From positions 1-62,293 of the IMG/VR virus record IMGVR_UViG_3300042691_046511: DNA of 62,293 bases; one strand, 5' to 3'. Origin of the DNA: a virus. Every line of letters begins with the position of its first letter. The stretch's first letter is position 1. Position numbers and translations under genes: made by a program. Shown here piece by piece: positions 1 to 6,867 of this stretch. The notes under the pieces are model-generated. The model did no database searches and was not told the origin of the DNA. It saw nothing but the letters and a program-made list of their open reading frames with translations.

Positions 1-68
1 GCGCCGATGAGCGGCTGCCCCGTCGACGCGACGGCGCCGACCACGTTGGCGTGGCCGATGAAGAGCCC
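1..68. repeat. Left copy of the 68-bp terminal overlap
   Basis: Bases 1-68 are identical to bases 62226-62293. Joining the two copies keeps the SbcD-like frame open, so this looks like the overlap of a circular assembly rather than a real packaged terminal repeat. The non-redundant circle is 62,225 bp. Confidence 0.95.
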
Positions 69-545
69 AGGCACCGGGCCCGGCTGCAGCTCGCTGGCGA
101 ACTGCATGAAGATGGCGTCGAGCGCCGCCGCAGCGACGTCGGGGACGTCTGGCGGCGCCACGCCGAGCGCTGCTAGACCGGCCTCTTCGGGATACGGGAG
201 GCACGCGATCAGCAGCTGCTCGTGCAGCACGACTTGCGGCCGCGTGATGACCTCGACACCGCACTCGGTCTGCAAGTCGCCGAAGATGTCGAGGTCGCCA
301 TGGGCGTCGTGGTTGCCACGCACGATGAGCAGCCGGGCCTCGTCTGCGAGAGCCTTCACGTAGCGCCGCAGCGTGTTGCGGTCCTCGATCGTGCTGCGGG
401 TGTCGAACAGGTCGCCCGGCCAGACGATGAGGTCGGGGCGCAGCTGCTCTACCGCCGCCACGATCTGGTCGAGCGCCGAGAGCCGCGCCGCGTTCCGGCG
501 CGACGTCGAGCGGAGGTGGGTGTCGCCGATGGCCAGGACGCGCAT
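1..545 (-). CDS. sbcD: SbcD-like exonuclease subunit, N-terminal part (continues at the far end of the window)
   Basis: This is the N-terminal portion of a calcineurin-like metallophosphoesterase, the nuclease half of an SbcCD (Mre11-Rad50, T4 gp47-gp46) complex. The ATG at 545 opens MRVLAIGDTH, giving the GDxH metal motif. WPGDLFD supplies the second motif and VRGNHDAHG the third. The frame runs off base 1 and continues in frame at 62225 down to the stop at 61571, for a 399-residue protein. The start overlaps the stop of the 58-residue gene upstream (ATGA). Its partner SbcC lies at 59032-61365. It probably processes DNA ends for recombination-dependent replication. Identification from the motifs is firm; the exact substrate is inferred. 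Confidence 0.92.
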   Translation of the reverse strand, partial: MRVLAIGDTHLRSTSRRNAARLSALDQIVAAVEQLRPDLIVWPGDLFDTRSTIEDRNTLRRYVKALADEARLLIVRGNHDAHGDLDIFGDLQTECGVEVITRPQVVLHEQLLIACLPYPEEAGLAALGVAPPDVPDVAAAALDAIFMQFASELQPGPVPGLFIGHANVVGAVASTGQPLIG

Positions 546-721
546 CACAACGACTCCGGCGTGATTTCGACACGCACCGGCGCGGCAGCCACGGCTTGAG
601 CAGCGCGTCCCGCTCGTTGTCCAGCCATCGCGCAGCCACCGTCCTCGAAGCACCGGTGCGAGCCTGTGGATAGGCGGATGGCGTCGAGCTGGGCGAGCTT
701 CGTCTCGTTGATCGTGGCCAT
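545..721 (-). CDS. Small conserved phage-type protein (58 aa)
   Basis: The ATG at 721 overlaps the stop of the upstream recombination gene, and its TGA overlaps the ATG of sbcD, so it sits tightly in the operon. The sequence centres on LSTGSHRCFEDGGCAM. This resembles short phage and actinobacterial proteins with a G-H-x-(3-5)-G-x-C-x-M core, whose function I do not know. It has two cysteines and an Ala/Arg-rich tail. Translational coupling on both sides is the main evidence that it is real. Confidence 0.75.
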   Translation of the reverse strand: MATINETKLAQLDAIRLSTGSHRCFEDGGCAMAGQRAGRAAQAVAAAPVRVEITPESL

Positions 722-1830
722 CAGTAGCCACCGTCCATCGGCAGCTTCGGGGACTGCCCCGCCGGCGAGATCTCGACCATGTTCTTGAAGCCATTGGCGA
801 CCTCGATGGCGATCTCGACCCACGCCCGGCTATCGCGCGCGGTGACCGCCGCCTCGTAGATGCCCTTGTCGAACGTCGAGTGGGTCTCGCCGCGGCTATC
901 GGTGATCTCGTACTTCGTGTAGGGACGCCCGGTCTTCTTGCTTGTGCCGGGCACCGGCTTTGCTTCGGCGATGCGCACGGCGTCAGGCGTCGGCGGCCCG
1001 TCCGGGTTCGGCGCCGCGGCGCCGGTCGACGTCGCAGCGGAGGGGATAGTGCCCGGCGTCGACGCGGCGGCCGCGGAGGCACCGACGAGACGCGGCTCGG
1101 TGGGCGCGTCGTCCTCGTCCGGGAGGGGGCGGGGAGCGGCCAGCGCGGTGGCCGAGCCGCCGTAGAGCGCCGACGTGGCGCCGAGGGCGTGCTGGGTGAC
1201 CAGGCGCTTGATCGACGGGTCGCTGTAGTCGGGCTGAAACGATACCCGGATCGCGATGAAGGGCTTCCGCAGCTGCTCAACGGAGTACTTCTGGTCGATG
1301 CCGCACCCGCACTCGCGAATCGCCGCGTTGATCGCGCGCGCCTCGCAGTTCCTGAGCCCGTGCTTCCGCGCCTCGAGCACCTGGGCGGGTGTCCATCCGC
1401 GCATCTGCGGCGAGCCGTCACGCAGGTCCCACTCCTTCGTGGCCTCGCGCGCGAGCTGCGCCCCGTCGATGCCACGGTAGGTAGCGATGGCCTTGACCTT
1501 CCAGTGGTAGCGATCGGTGGTCGCGAGCTCGTACGTCTGCGTGCTGATGCCGGCGCCTTCGGCCAGCTTACGCAGGCCTTTCTTCGCGATGGCTCGCTCG
1601 TGGGCCTTCAGGAACGGCAGACCGTCGTAGACGTCGCCGGCGGCCTTGTCGGGGTTGATCGCGACGATGGTGCCGCTGATGCCCCATCCGGGCGCCAGCG
1701 CCGAAAACGTGGTGAAGGGCGTCAGCACGTTGAACTGCTGCTCCCACGTCGAGAGCGCGGCCGTGAAGGCTTCTGGTGTGGTGATCGCGGCGGCGTTACT
1801 GGCCGCGACGGTCATGGCGGTGGTGGTCAT
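721..1830 (-). CDS. Putative ssDNA-annealing or recombination protein (369 aa)
   Basis: The ATG at 1830 follows an AAGGAG ribosome site 10 nt away. The N-terminal ~210 residues include a run like EARKHGLRNCEARAIN, similar in style to the A-x-T/R-A-x-N-R-A-I-R helix of phage Erf/Rad52-like annealing proteins. An Ala/Pro linker (~235-285) follows. The C-terminal ~80 residues look like a compact beta-rich, OB-like domain (KTGRPYTKYEITDSRGE). It lies directly upstream of the SbcD gene, and SbcC follows two genes later. That setting suits an annealing protein paired with an end-resecting nuclease. The family assignment is tentative; the recombination role is inferred from the operon. Confidence 0.6.
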   Translation of the reverse strand: MTTTAMTVAASNAAAITTPEAFTAALSTWEQQFNVLTPFTTFSALAPGWGISGTIVAINPDKAAGDVYDGLPFLKAHERAIAKKGLRKLAEGAGISTQTYELATTDRYHWKVKAIATYRGIDGAQLAREATKEWDLRDGSPQMRGWTPAQVLEARKHGLRNCEARAINAAIRECGCGIDQKYSVEQLRKPFIAIRVSFQPDYSDPSIKRLVTQHALGATSALYGGSATALAAPRPLPDEDDAPTEPRLVGASAAAASTPGTIPSAATSTGAAAPNPDGPPTPDAVRIAEAKPVPGTSKKTGRPYTKYEITDSRGETHSTFDKGIYEAAVTARDSRAWVEIAIEVANGFKNMVEISPAGQSPKLPMDGGY

Positions 1831-1832
1831 GG

Positions 1833-2270
1833 CTACAGCGCTCCTTCGAAGTGGTCGGTGTCTGGCGCGACGGCGACGCGGTCGAGAGCGATGAGCGGCG
1901 CCAGCGACGCCGCGATCCGCGTGTGCTGCCCGCCCAAGGTCTGGACGTAGCGCTCGACGACGTGGCGGACCATCTGCACCAGGCCTCGGCGCTGCACCGG
2001 GCTTTGGCTGCCGAGGTCCACGAGCCCGTGCGCCGCGGCGTAGATCGCCGGCGTCTGTCGGTCGGCGTCGAGCACCGCCAGCGCCACGGCTGCCGCGGTC
2101 TCGTAATCGGTGCGCTGCCCGCGCGGCAGGCGGTCGAGGCTGGCGCGGGCGTCGTCGGTGTGCACCTGCAGCACGCGTTCGGCGAGGACGGCCACCCGGA
2201 GGGCGTGGCTGAGCGCGTCGGTCATCGGCGTCGGATCGGGGAGTCGGGGTACTGCTAGACTTGGGGCCAT
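1833..2270 (-). CDS. Hypothetical protein (145 aa)
   Basis: I chose the ATG at 2270 because it has a strong AGGAGG site 9 nt upstream; an inner ATG at 2225 has none. The protein is mostly helical, with Ala/Leu/Arg-rich stretches and no recognised catalytic motif. The next gene starts 3 nt after its stop, so it is coupled to the recombination operon. I do not recognise the family. Confidence 0.75.
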   Translation of the reverse strand: MAPSLAVPRLPDPTPMTDALSHALRVAVLAERVLQVHTDDARASLDRLPRGQRTDYETAAAVALAVLDADRQTPAIYAAAHGLVDLGSQSPVQRRGLVQMVRHVVERYVQTLGGQHTRIAASLAPLIALDRVAVAPDTDHFEGAL

Positions 2271-2341
2271 GGGTTGCCGCCTCCTGTTGCGGCGATCTGC
2301 GGGCTCAGCGTTCTCGGCGCTGAGCCCGTCGCTTTCCTTCC

Positions 2342-2575
2342 CTACTGACTCGTCGAGGCGCGCTCGATCTGCGGCTGCGCCCGTCGCATCGCCGCCGCGT
2401 GCTCGGCGTCGTCCGCGCGTATCCCCTGCACCGCGAACCAGACGACGACCGCGAAGCACGTCACGATCGCGATCGCGTCCGTGAGCGCCGCCGCTTTGTG
2501 TTGGCACACGTGGCAGGTGATCCGCGGTTCGCCGTGCTCGCAGTCCAAGGGCTCTCCTGAGGTCCAGGGGATCAC
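2342..2575 (-). CDS. Small single-span membrane protein (77 aa)
   Basis: The GTG at 2575 overlaps the stop of the upstream zinc-knuckle gene (GTGA). The N-terminal ~30 residues carry Cys/His pairs (CEHGEPRITCHVCQHK). They are followed by one hydrophobic segment (~residues 33-50, AIVTCFAVVVWFAVQGI) and a charged tail. It could be a membrane-anchored zinc knuckle. Function unknown. Confidence 0.65.
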   Translation of the reverse strand: MIPWTSGEPLDCEHGEPRITCHVCQHKAAALTDAIAIVTCFAVVVWFAVQGIRADDAEHAAAMRRAQPQIERASTSQ

Positions 2576-3057
2576 GCGCGCACCTCATCGATCCGCGCTG
2601 GGCTTCCCTCGCAGTCCAAGCCGACGAACGCGCCCACGGGATAGGCTCCATCGACCACGCGGCTGGCGGTGTCCTGGAGCAACATGTGGCACCGCGTGCA
2701 GGCTTGCCGCGGCTTCTCGCCTGGCACCTCGGTGACCGTGCCGGCGATGTGGGCACGCACGGCGAACTCGATGCCGAGTGGCTCGCGTGCGCTCGCCCAC
2801 CGATCCAGGGCCGCACGCTCGTCGCCGGTGAGGTCGCGGATCTCCGCGGTCTCGAGGTAGAGCCCACGCTCGGCGTAGAGCTGCTGAGCGGCGTCGCGAT
2901 CCGCGCCGTCCGCGACGACGCCGTGATCGGGATGGTCCGCCGGGAAGAGCCCAGAGCCGCCTCGGCAGATCAGGCACGGCCGGCCATGCGTCCGCTCGAA
3001 CGGACACGCCGACGACTTCGTGACGCCCGCCTGAGCAGGCGCGGGCGAGAGGTTCAT
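2572..3057 (-). CDS. Zinc-knuckle protein (161 aa), paralogue of the gene at 54198-55289
   Basis: The ATG at 3057 overlaps the stop of the upstream membrane-peptide gene. The protein has two cysteine modules, CPFERTHGRPCLIC and a later ACTRC. The second is followed by DGAYPVGAFVGLDCEG. Both modules recur in the same order in the 363-residue protein at 54198-55289. The spacing suggests zinc binding. No enzyme motif is seen. The sharing of both modules points to a duplication within the genome or repeated capture from one family. Confidence 0.75.
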   Translation of the reverse strand: MNLSPAPAQAGVTKSSACPFERTHGRPCLICRGGSGLFPADHPDHGVVADGADRDAAQQLYAERGLYLETAEIRDLTGDERAALDRWASAREPLGIEFAVRAHIAGTVTEVPGEKPRQACTRCHMLLQDTASRVVDGAYPVGAFVGLDCEGSPARIDEVRA

Positions 3058-3251
3058 CGCGCCCCCCACGCGGTGACGGCGAGCGCGATCGCCCCAATCA
3101 CCAGCGACAGCGCCATCACCGCCGGGAGCGGCTCGAGACGCTGCCACAGGGGCAGACGCGAGAGCGGCTTGACGTACCGCGCCGCCTCCTGCGCGCGAGT
3201 CCGGTCGAGGCGTGCCGTCACCGACGGGCGATGTTCCCGCTTGAATGTCAT
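3054..3251 (-). CDS. Small membrane protein (65 aa)
   Basis: The ATG at 3251 overlaps the stop of the excisionase-like gene and its own stop overlaps the next ATG. A basic N-terminal half is followed by one C-terminal transmembrane segment (~residues 45-63, VMALSLVIGAIALAVTAWG). This is one of three tiny membrane proteins in the early operon. Function unknown. Confidence 0.65.
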   Translation of the reverse strand: MTFKREHRPSVTARLDRTRAQEAARYVKPLSRLPLWQRLEPLPAVMALSLVIGAIALAVTAWGAR

Positions 3252-3490
3252 GCGAACCTCCGCTTGCGTGGTAGGGGCAACCGCGCGGGCACTGCGGGCG
3301 CCGGCGCGTCGACACGCGCGACACTCTGGGCGCGCGCCCGGTTGATGAAGGCGTCAACGTCTTCGGGCGCGAACTTCCAGGTCTTCCCCACCTTGACGCC
3401 AGGCAACTGCTTCGCTTTCACGAGCCGCAGCACGACACGCGGGGTGACGTGCAGCGCCTCGGCCACCATGGTCTTGTCGACGAGGGTCAT
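3248..3490 (-). CDS. Excisionase/MerR-like DNA-binding protein (80 aa)
   Basis: The sequence has the pattern of HTH_17/excisionase proteins: a helix-turn-helix near VAEALHVTPRVVLRLV, then LPGVKVGKTWKFAPEDVDAFI. The ATG at 3490 overlaps the stop of the upstream regulator. Its place as third or fourth gene of the leftward early operon fits an Xis-like directionality factor for the integrase at 6864-8126. It could equally be a transcriptional regulator. Confidence 0.7.
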   Translation of the reverse strand: MTLVDKTMVAEALHVTPRVVLRLVKAKQLPGVKVGKTWKFAPEDVDAFINRARAQSVARVDAPAPAVPARLPLPRKRRFA

Positions 3491-3831
3491 GCGAGCCTCC
3501 GGTACCGCACGGTGGTCTCGACTTCGCACTCCTCGCATTCGTGCGCGAGCGCGAGGACGAAGGGTCCATAGAGACGCGTGCCGTAGAGGCGCGCGAGCTG
3601 GATGTTCTCGTGTCCACTCAGCCACCGCGAGAGCTGCGACTTGTCCAGGCACAGCACGTCCGCGGCTTCTTTGTCGCTGAGCCCGATGATGCCGATGGCA
3701 CGGCGCAGCGCCTCCCCGACCCTGGCGCGACGGCTCTCAACTTCGATGAGCGCTTTCGCGGGGCGGGGGCGAACGTTCGCAAGTCTGTGGAGTGGCGCGG
3801 CCACCACGTCCGAGGGCATCGTGCTCGCCAT
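3487..3831 (-). CDS. Helix-turn-helix regulator (114 aa)
   Basis: The ATG at 3831 has an AAAGGA site 10 nt upstream. A Cro/C1-type helix-turn-helix is visible at about residues 48-72 (LSDKEAADVLCLDKSQLSRWLSG). The C terminus contains CEECE. It is probably a transcriptional regulator of early genes. It starts one base after the stop of the upstream gene. Confidence 0.7.
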   Translation of the reverse strand: MASTMPSDVVAAPLHRLANVRPRPAKALIEVESRRARVGEALRRAIGIIGLSDKEAADVLCLDKSQLSRWLSGHENIQLARLYGTRLYGPFVLALAHECEECEVETTVRYRRLA

Positions 3832-3832
3832 G

Positions 3833-4075
3833 TCAACTGCGTCCTTTGAGGGGGCACAACGGCGCCTGCTGGTACTCGTCGATCCCGAACCGTCCGTGGA
3901 CGGCGCACATCGCGTGGTACCGGGTCGCGGAGGTGATGCGGCACGCCTCCGAGCCCTGATCGCGCGCGCCCGTCTCCACCGCCGTCTCCATCGACGGCAC
4001 GTGCGACACGCCAAGCTCGCCAGGCTGCGGTGGCAGCGGGCGGCCGAGGAGATACGAGGGGAGCTGCGGAGGCAT
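3833..4075 (-). CDS. Hypothetical protein (80 aa)
   Basis: The frame runs from the ATG at 4075 to a TGA immediately before the next gene's ATG. The N terminus is proline-rich and the C-terminal half has three spaced cysteines (ACRIT, MCAVH, PLCPL). The ribosome site is weak (TAGGT). No family is recognised; operon position is the main support. Confidence 0.5.
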   Translation of the reverse strand: MPPQLPSYLLGRPLPPQPGELGVSHVPSMETAVETGARDQGSEACRITSATRYHAMCAVHGRFGIDEYQQAPLCPLKGRS

Positions 4076-4085
4076 GGCGGCTGAC

Positions 4086-4247
4086 CTACCGTCCGCTCCG
4101 CGCATGGGAGAAGGTCCAGACCATGGCGACCGCCATGAGGAGCGCCCATCCCAGGAGGACCAGCAGCACGAGATCGCCCGGCGCCGAGACCGGCTCCGGG
4201 ACGCCGTGTTCCGTGCCGCGCTGCAGCAGTTGAAGCAGGGACGCCAT
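4086..4247 (-). CDS. Tiny membrane protein (53 aa)
   Basis: A 54-codon frame fills the space between the Cro-like gene and the next one. The ATG at 4247 lies just after the stop of the Cro-like gene. The second half is a strong transmembrane segment (DLVLLVLLGWALLMAVAMVW), followed by a positively charged end. Function unknown. Length and topology would fit an early phage membrane peptide. Confidence 0.6.
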   Translation of the reverse strand: MASLLQLLQRGTEHGVPEPVSAPGDLVLLVLLGWALLMAVAMVWTFSHARSGR

Positions 4248-4249
4248 GG

Positions 4250-4474
4250 CTAGGCCACCGCCTGGGTCGAACGGATGAGGTAACGACGCACGGGCCGGCC
4301 GAGGGCGTCGGCGAACTTCTTCGCCATGCGGGCAGTCCTGTGCTCGCCGCGAAAAAACCGCGTGACAGCCATGTCGGATACGCCGGCCGCGCGCGCCAAG
4401 TCGGTAGGCATCCAGCCCCGCTCGGACATGTCGTCGCGCAACTTGGCGACGTCGAATTCAGGCCGCGTTCTCAT
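4250..4474 (-). CDS. Cro-like Xre-family regulator (74 aa)
   Basis: The Xre-type helix-turn-helix is clear: MPTDLARAAGVSDMAVTRFFRGEHRTA, about residues 22-48. It is the first gene of the leftward early operon and is divergent from the putative repressor at 4571. There is no ribosome site before the ATG at 4474. A TTGACA/TAGGCT promoter pair would place the transcript start about 4 nt from the ATG, so the mRNA may be leaderless. By position and fold it is the Cro counterpart of a lysis-lysogeny switch. Confidence 0.8.
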   Translation of the reverse strand: MRTRPEFDVAKLRDDMSERGWMPTDLARAAGVSDMAVTRFFRGEHRTARMAKKFADALGRPVRRYLIRSTQAVA

Positions 4475-4475
4475 C

Positions 4476-4548
4476 GTGTGAACAAGCCTACGCGTGACGT
4501 ATCCACCGTGTCAACACATTTCTTAACGGGTCATCACGGCGTGAACGG
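4476..4548. promoter_or_regulatory. Divergent operator region with three 9-bp repeats spaced 32 bp
   Basis: Three related 9-mers occur exactly 32 bp apart: GTGTGAACA at 4476-4484, GTGTCAACA at 4508-4516 and GCGTGAACG at 4540-4548. The middle one is part of the imperfect palindrome GTGTCAACAC. They lie between the Cro-like gene (minus) and the repressor-like gene (plus). The first covers the expected leftward transcript start and the second covers its -35 box. The layout is that of operators for a phage switch. The binding protein is inferred. Confidence 0.65.
4485..4514 (-). promoter_or_regulatory. Putative leftward early promoter
   Basis: On the minus strand a perfect TTGACA (-35, bases 4509-4514) is followed after 18 nt by TAGGCT (-10, bases 4485-4490). 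Transcription would begin near 4478, about 4 nt from the ATG of the Cro-like gene at 4474. The -35 box overlaps the middle operator repeat. Confidence 0.55.
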
Positions 4549-4570
4549 CGGGCCGCTAGACTGCTCCAAA

Positions 4571-5077
4571 GTGCCCCCGCAGGACACGCTCCGCACGCCT
4601 ACCCTCGGCCGTGCTATCAAGGCACAGCGCGAAGCGCGAAAGCGCCGGAGCCGCGAGCCTGCCGCTTGGTCCCTTGACGCCGTGGCCAAGCGCGCCGGGA
4701 TCGGATCGCGCTCGACGCTGAAGAACTACGAGGATGGTCGCCAGCCATCGCTTCGCGTGCTCTGGCGTCTCTGCCAAGTCCTGGACGCAGACATCGAAGC
4801 GCTCGTCACCGCGATGCTCGTCGATGCCACCGCCGGCGAGTTTCACCCATCGCGTGCAGCAGCCACAGTCACTCGCGTCGAGTCACCACGAGCGGCCGCC
4901 CTCCTTGATGCGTTCGAGCAGTGGGACGATGAGCGTCAACTCGCGTTCTTGACGGTGGCCGACGTGAGACCACAACAGCATGCAGTTCAAACAGGACCAG
5001 ACCGAACGCCCGACGCTCCTCAAGTGGAAGCTCGCGCAATAGGCGCGCGAGGTAGAAAACGTTCTCGAACGAGCTGA
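4571..5077 (+). CDS. Putative phage repressor with N-terminal helix-turn-helix (168 aa)
   Basis: The frame begins at the GTG at 4571. A GTG at 4541 in the same frame is possible but would add ten residues across an operator repeat. The N-terminal ~80 residues contain a C1/Cro-type helix-turn-helix (SLDAVAKRAGIGSRSTLKNYEDGRQPS). The rest is poorly conserved and I see no LexA-type protease domain. No ribosome site precedes it; TAGACT at 4557-4562 is a possible -10 for a leaderless transcript. Being divergent from the Cro-like gene and upstream of the integrase, it is the best candidate for the lysogeny repressor. Confidence 0.65.
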   Translation: MPPQDTLRTPTLGRAIKAQREARKRRSREPAAWSLDAVAKRAGIGSRSTLKNYEDGRQPSLRVLWRLCQVLDADIEALVTAMLVDATAGEFHPSRAAATVTRVESPRAAALLDAFEQWDDERQLAFLTVADVRPQQHAVQTGPDRTPDAPQVEARAIGARGRKRSRTS

Positions 5078-5105
5078 CAGGAACAGCCATGGGGGAGAGG
5101 TAGGT

Positions 5106-5139
5106 GTTCGTCGTGTGGCTCCGCCAAGGAACGACGAAC
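5106..5139. repeat. Perfect 9-bp inverted repeat
   Basis: GTTCGTCGT (5106-5114) and ACGACGAAC (5131-5139) form a 9-bp stem, with a smaller inner TGG/CCA pairing. It lies 29 bp after the repressor-like gene and is not followed by a T-run. It may be a weak terminator or an operator. The remaining space from 5078 to 5333 shows no convincing gene. Confidence 0.5.
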
Positions 5140-5333
5140 AGACGATCGTGCAGTGGCTTCACGCTTTACAACGAACGTCGGCGCCCTGCGTCCCGTACAC
5201 TTGCGCCGCCTCATGGAATCACTTTCCGATCACGAAAACCAGACTATGCACACGGCCACACACTGACCACCGCCCACGTCGAAATCCTCGTCGATGGGTC
5301 CGTCTAACCTTGCCCCCTCCCAGCAAGGCGACC

Positions 5334-6032
5334 ATGATGATCCGACACCTCTCGCCAGTCATTCTCGCGTGCGCGCTCTTCAGCGGATGCGGTGGGAGCA
5401 GTAGCCCCACCGCGCCGTCCTCCACGCCGGCTACGCCGACGCGCGTCATGCGCTTGGAGGCGAACCTTGAGTTCGGCGATGTCATTGTCGGCAACTCCAG
5501 CGAGCGCACTCTGCGGATCTATAACGAAGGGAACGCGCTGCTGACCGTGACCGGCATGACGGTGCCGAGCGGGACACCTGTCGTCGCCAGTTGGACCAGC
5601 GGCACGATCGCGCCTGGCACCTCGCAAGCCTCGACGATCCGGTTCGCGCCGACCTTGTTCCAGACGTACGGCGGCGTCGTCACCGTCAACGCCGATCAGA
5701 CGAGCGGGGGCACCACCACGCCGATTTCAGGGCGAGGCGTCGCGGCGCCTCGCGCGCCCTTCTCGCGCACGGGTGGCGGCAACTCGGTCTTCGATATGCC
5801 AGGCGATGTCACGCGGCTCCGGATCTTTGGACGATGGTCGGGGCGAAACAACTCGAACTTCATCGTGCAGATCAACGGTCGCACCGTGGTGAACGAGATT
5901 CTTCGCTCGAATGCCAATATGACGTACGAGGGCGTGCACACGGTGCCGCTCGCTCCCCGCGTCGGCACCAGCACCGTCGAGATCGTCAGTTCCGGGGACA
6001 TCGTCGAGTGGCGCTTCACCGAGACGCAGTGA
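5334..6032 (+). CDS. Lipoprotein with ASH/HYDIN-like beta domain (232 aa)
   Basis: The ATG at 5334 follows an AAGG site. Residues 1-19 form a lipoprotein signal with lipobox LFSGC (Cys19), then a Ser/Thr/Pro spacer (GGSSSPTAPSST). Residues ~42-135 look like an ASH/HYDIN-type Ig-like domain (LEFGDVIVGNSSERTLRIYN). The C-terminal ~90 residues form another beta-rich domain (TRLRIFGRWSG to VEWRFTE). The protein should be exported and membrane-anchored. Its place on the lysogeny strand between repressor and integrase makes it a likely cargo (conversion) gene. The N-terminal style is common in Acidobacteriota. Exact function is unknown. Confidence 0.8.
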   Translation: MMIRHLSPVILACALFSGCGGSSSPTAPSSTPATPTRVMRLEANLEFGDVIVGNSSERTLRIYNEGNALLTVTGMTVPSGTPVVASWTSGTIAPGTSQASTIRFAPTLFQTYGGVVTVNADQTSGGTTTPISGRGVAAPRAPFSRTGGGNSVFDMPGDVTRLRIFGRWSGRNNSNFIVQINGRTVVNEILRSNANMTYEGVHTVPLAPRVGTSTVEIVSSGDIVEWRFTETQ

Positions 6033-6048
6033 CAACTGAGCGCCGACG

Positions 6049-6552
6049 ATGAAGACCTCATTGAACGTTGGAATCGCTCCAGGCGGGCTGCTCGTCATCG
6101 CGTCGGTTCTGGCAGCTTCGGCCTGTGGTGCTGGCTTTGATCGATCGAAGTTCGAGGACGCGGTTCGGTCGGCCACGCTGGCGCGACAGGAGATCAACAC
6201 GACGGGAGGTGTTGGCGTCGCGATGGAACGCCTTGTGACCGCCCTGGACGCCGACATTGCTGTCCTTGCAACACGGGTTGAGACAGAGGCTGAACGTCAG
6301 GTCCTCGAGTCTCTGCTCGAAACATCATCGGCACTTGCAGCCTTCGCCAGATTCAGATTCCTCGACGCCGACGCAGTCGACGGTCGCCTGCTGGCACTCG
6401 GCACGAACGTCGCGCTCGTGGAGAAGTACGGACTCTCACCAGTGGAAAAGGTTGATGCCGGCGTCTTGGTCGAAAGCGGGGCGGCGCTGAAGACGACGCT
6501 GGCTGCCGTGGATCGGCATCTGGCCGATGTCATCGGCCGCCTGGCCCGCTGA
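6049..6552 (+). CDS. Small helical lipoprotein (167 aa)
   Basis: The N terminus is a signal peptide ending in the lipobox AASAC (Cys26). The mature part is mainly helical, with Ala/Leu/Glu-rich segments (ETEAERQVLESLLETSSALAAF). It begins 17 nt after the stop of the previous lipoprotein, so both are probably co-transcribed. No family is recognised. Tandem lipoproteins in a prophage-expressed module suggest a role in the envelope, such as superinfection exclusion; this is inference. Confidence 0.7.
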   Translation: MKTSLNVGIAPGGLLVIASVLAASACGAGFDRSKFEDAVRSATLARQEINTTGGVGVAMERLVTALDADIAVLATRVETEAERQVLESLLETSSALAAFARFRFLDADAVDGRLLALGTNVALVEKYGLSPVEKVDAGVLVESGAALKTTLAAVDRHLADVIGRLAR

Positions 6553-6567
6553 CAAGATGATCGAACG

Positions 6568-6867
6568 ATGCCGCTGGTGCCCTTCCCCCTGCCGCCTGCG
6601 CGCGTCGAGTACATCGAGCTCTCGGTCCGCATGACCAAGGGCGATCGGACCCGCTGGTTCATGGTCCGGATCCGCCACTACCAGGACGAGCCGCGTCGTG
6701 AGTTCCGCGGCCTGATCCAGTTCGACGGGTACCACCACCGGAGCCTGACCACGACGGACCTGCTGCAGATCATGACGTTCCGGATCCAGTGCGAAGGCGA
6801 GATCCGCGAGCTGGAGAAGGACGGGTGGGTGCAGGTCGCCGAGCCGACGCCGCGGCGACGATCGTGA
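6568..6867 (+). CDS. Hypothetical protein upstream of the integrase (99 aa)
   Basis: The frame runs from the ATG at 6568 and ends in a TGA that overlaps the integrase GTG (GTGA). The sequence is beta-rich and basic with aromatic residues (TRWFMVRIRHYQDEP). I do not recognise it. Coupling to the integrase suggests expression in the same conditions. Confidence 0.65.
   Translation: MPLVPFPLPPARVEYIELSVRMTKGDRTRWFMVRIRHYQDEPRREFRGLIQFDGYHHRSLTTTDLLQIMTFRIQCEGEIRELEKDGWVQVAEPTPRRRS

Noticed and set aside
1-68. True packaged direct terminal repeat
   Set aside because: Only 68 bp, inside a coding gene and away from the terminase; an assembly overlap is the simpler explanation.
880-1950. Plus-strand frame of 356 codons
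   Set aside because: It is antisense to the 369-residue recombination gene and very Arg/Gly-rich.
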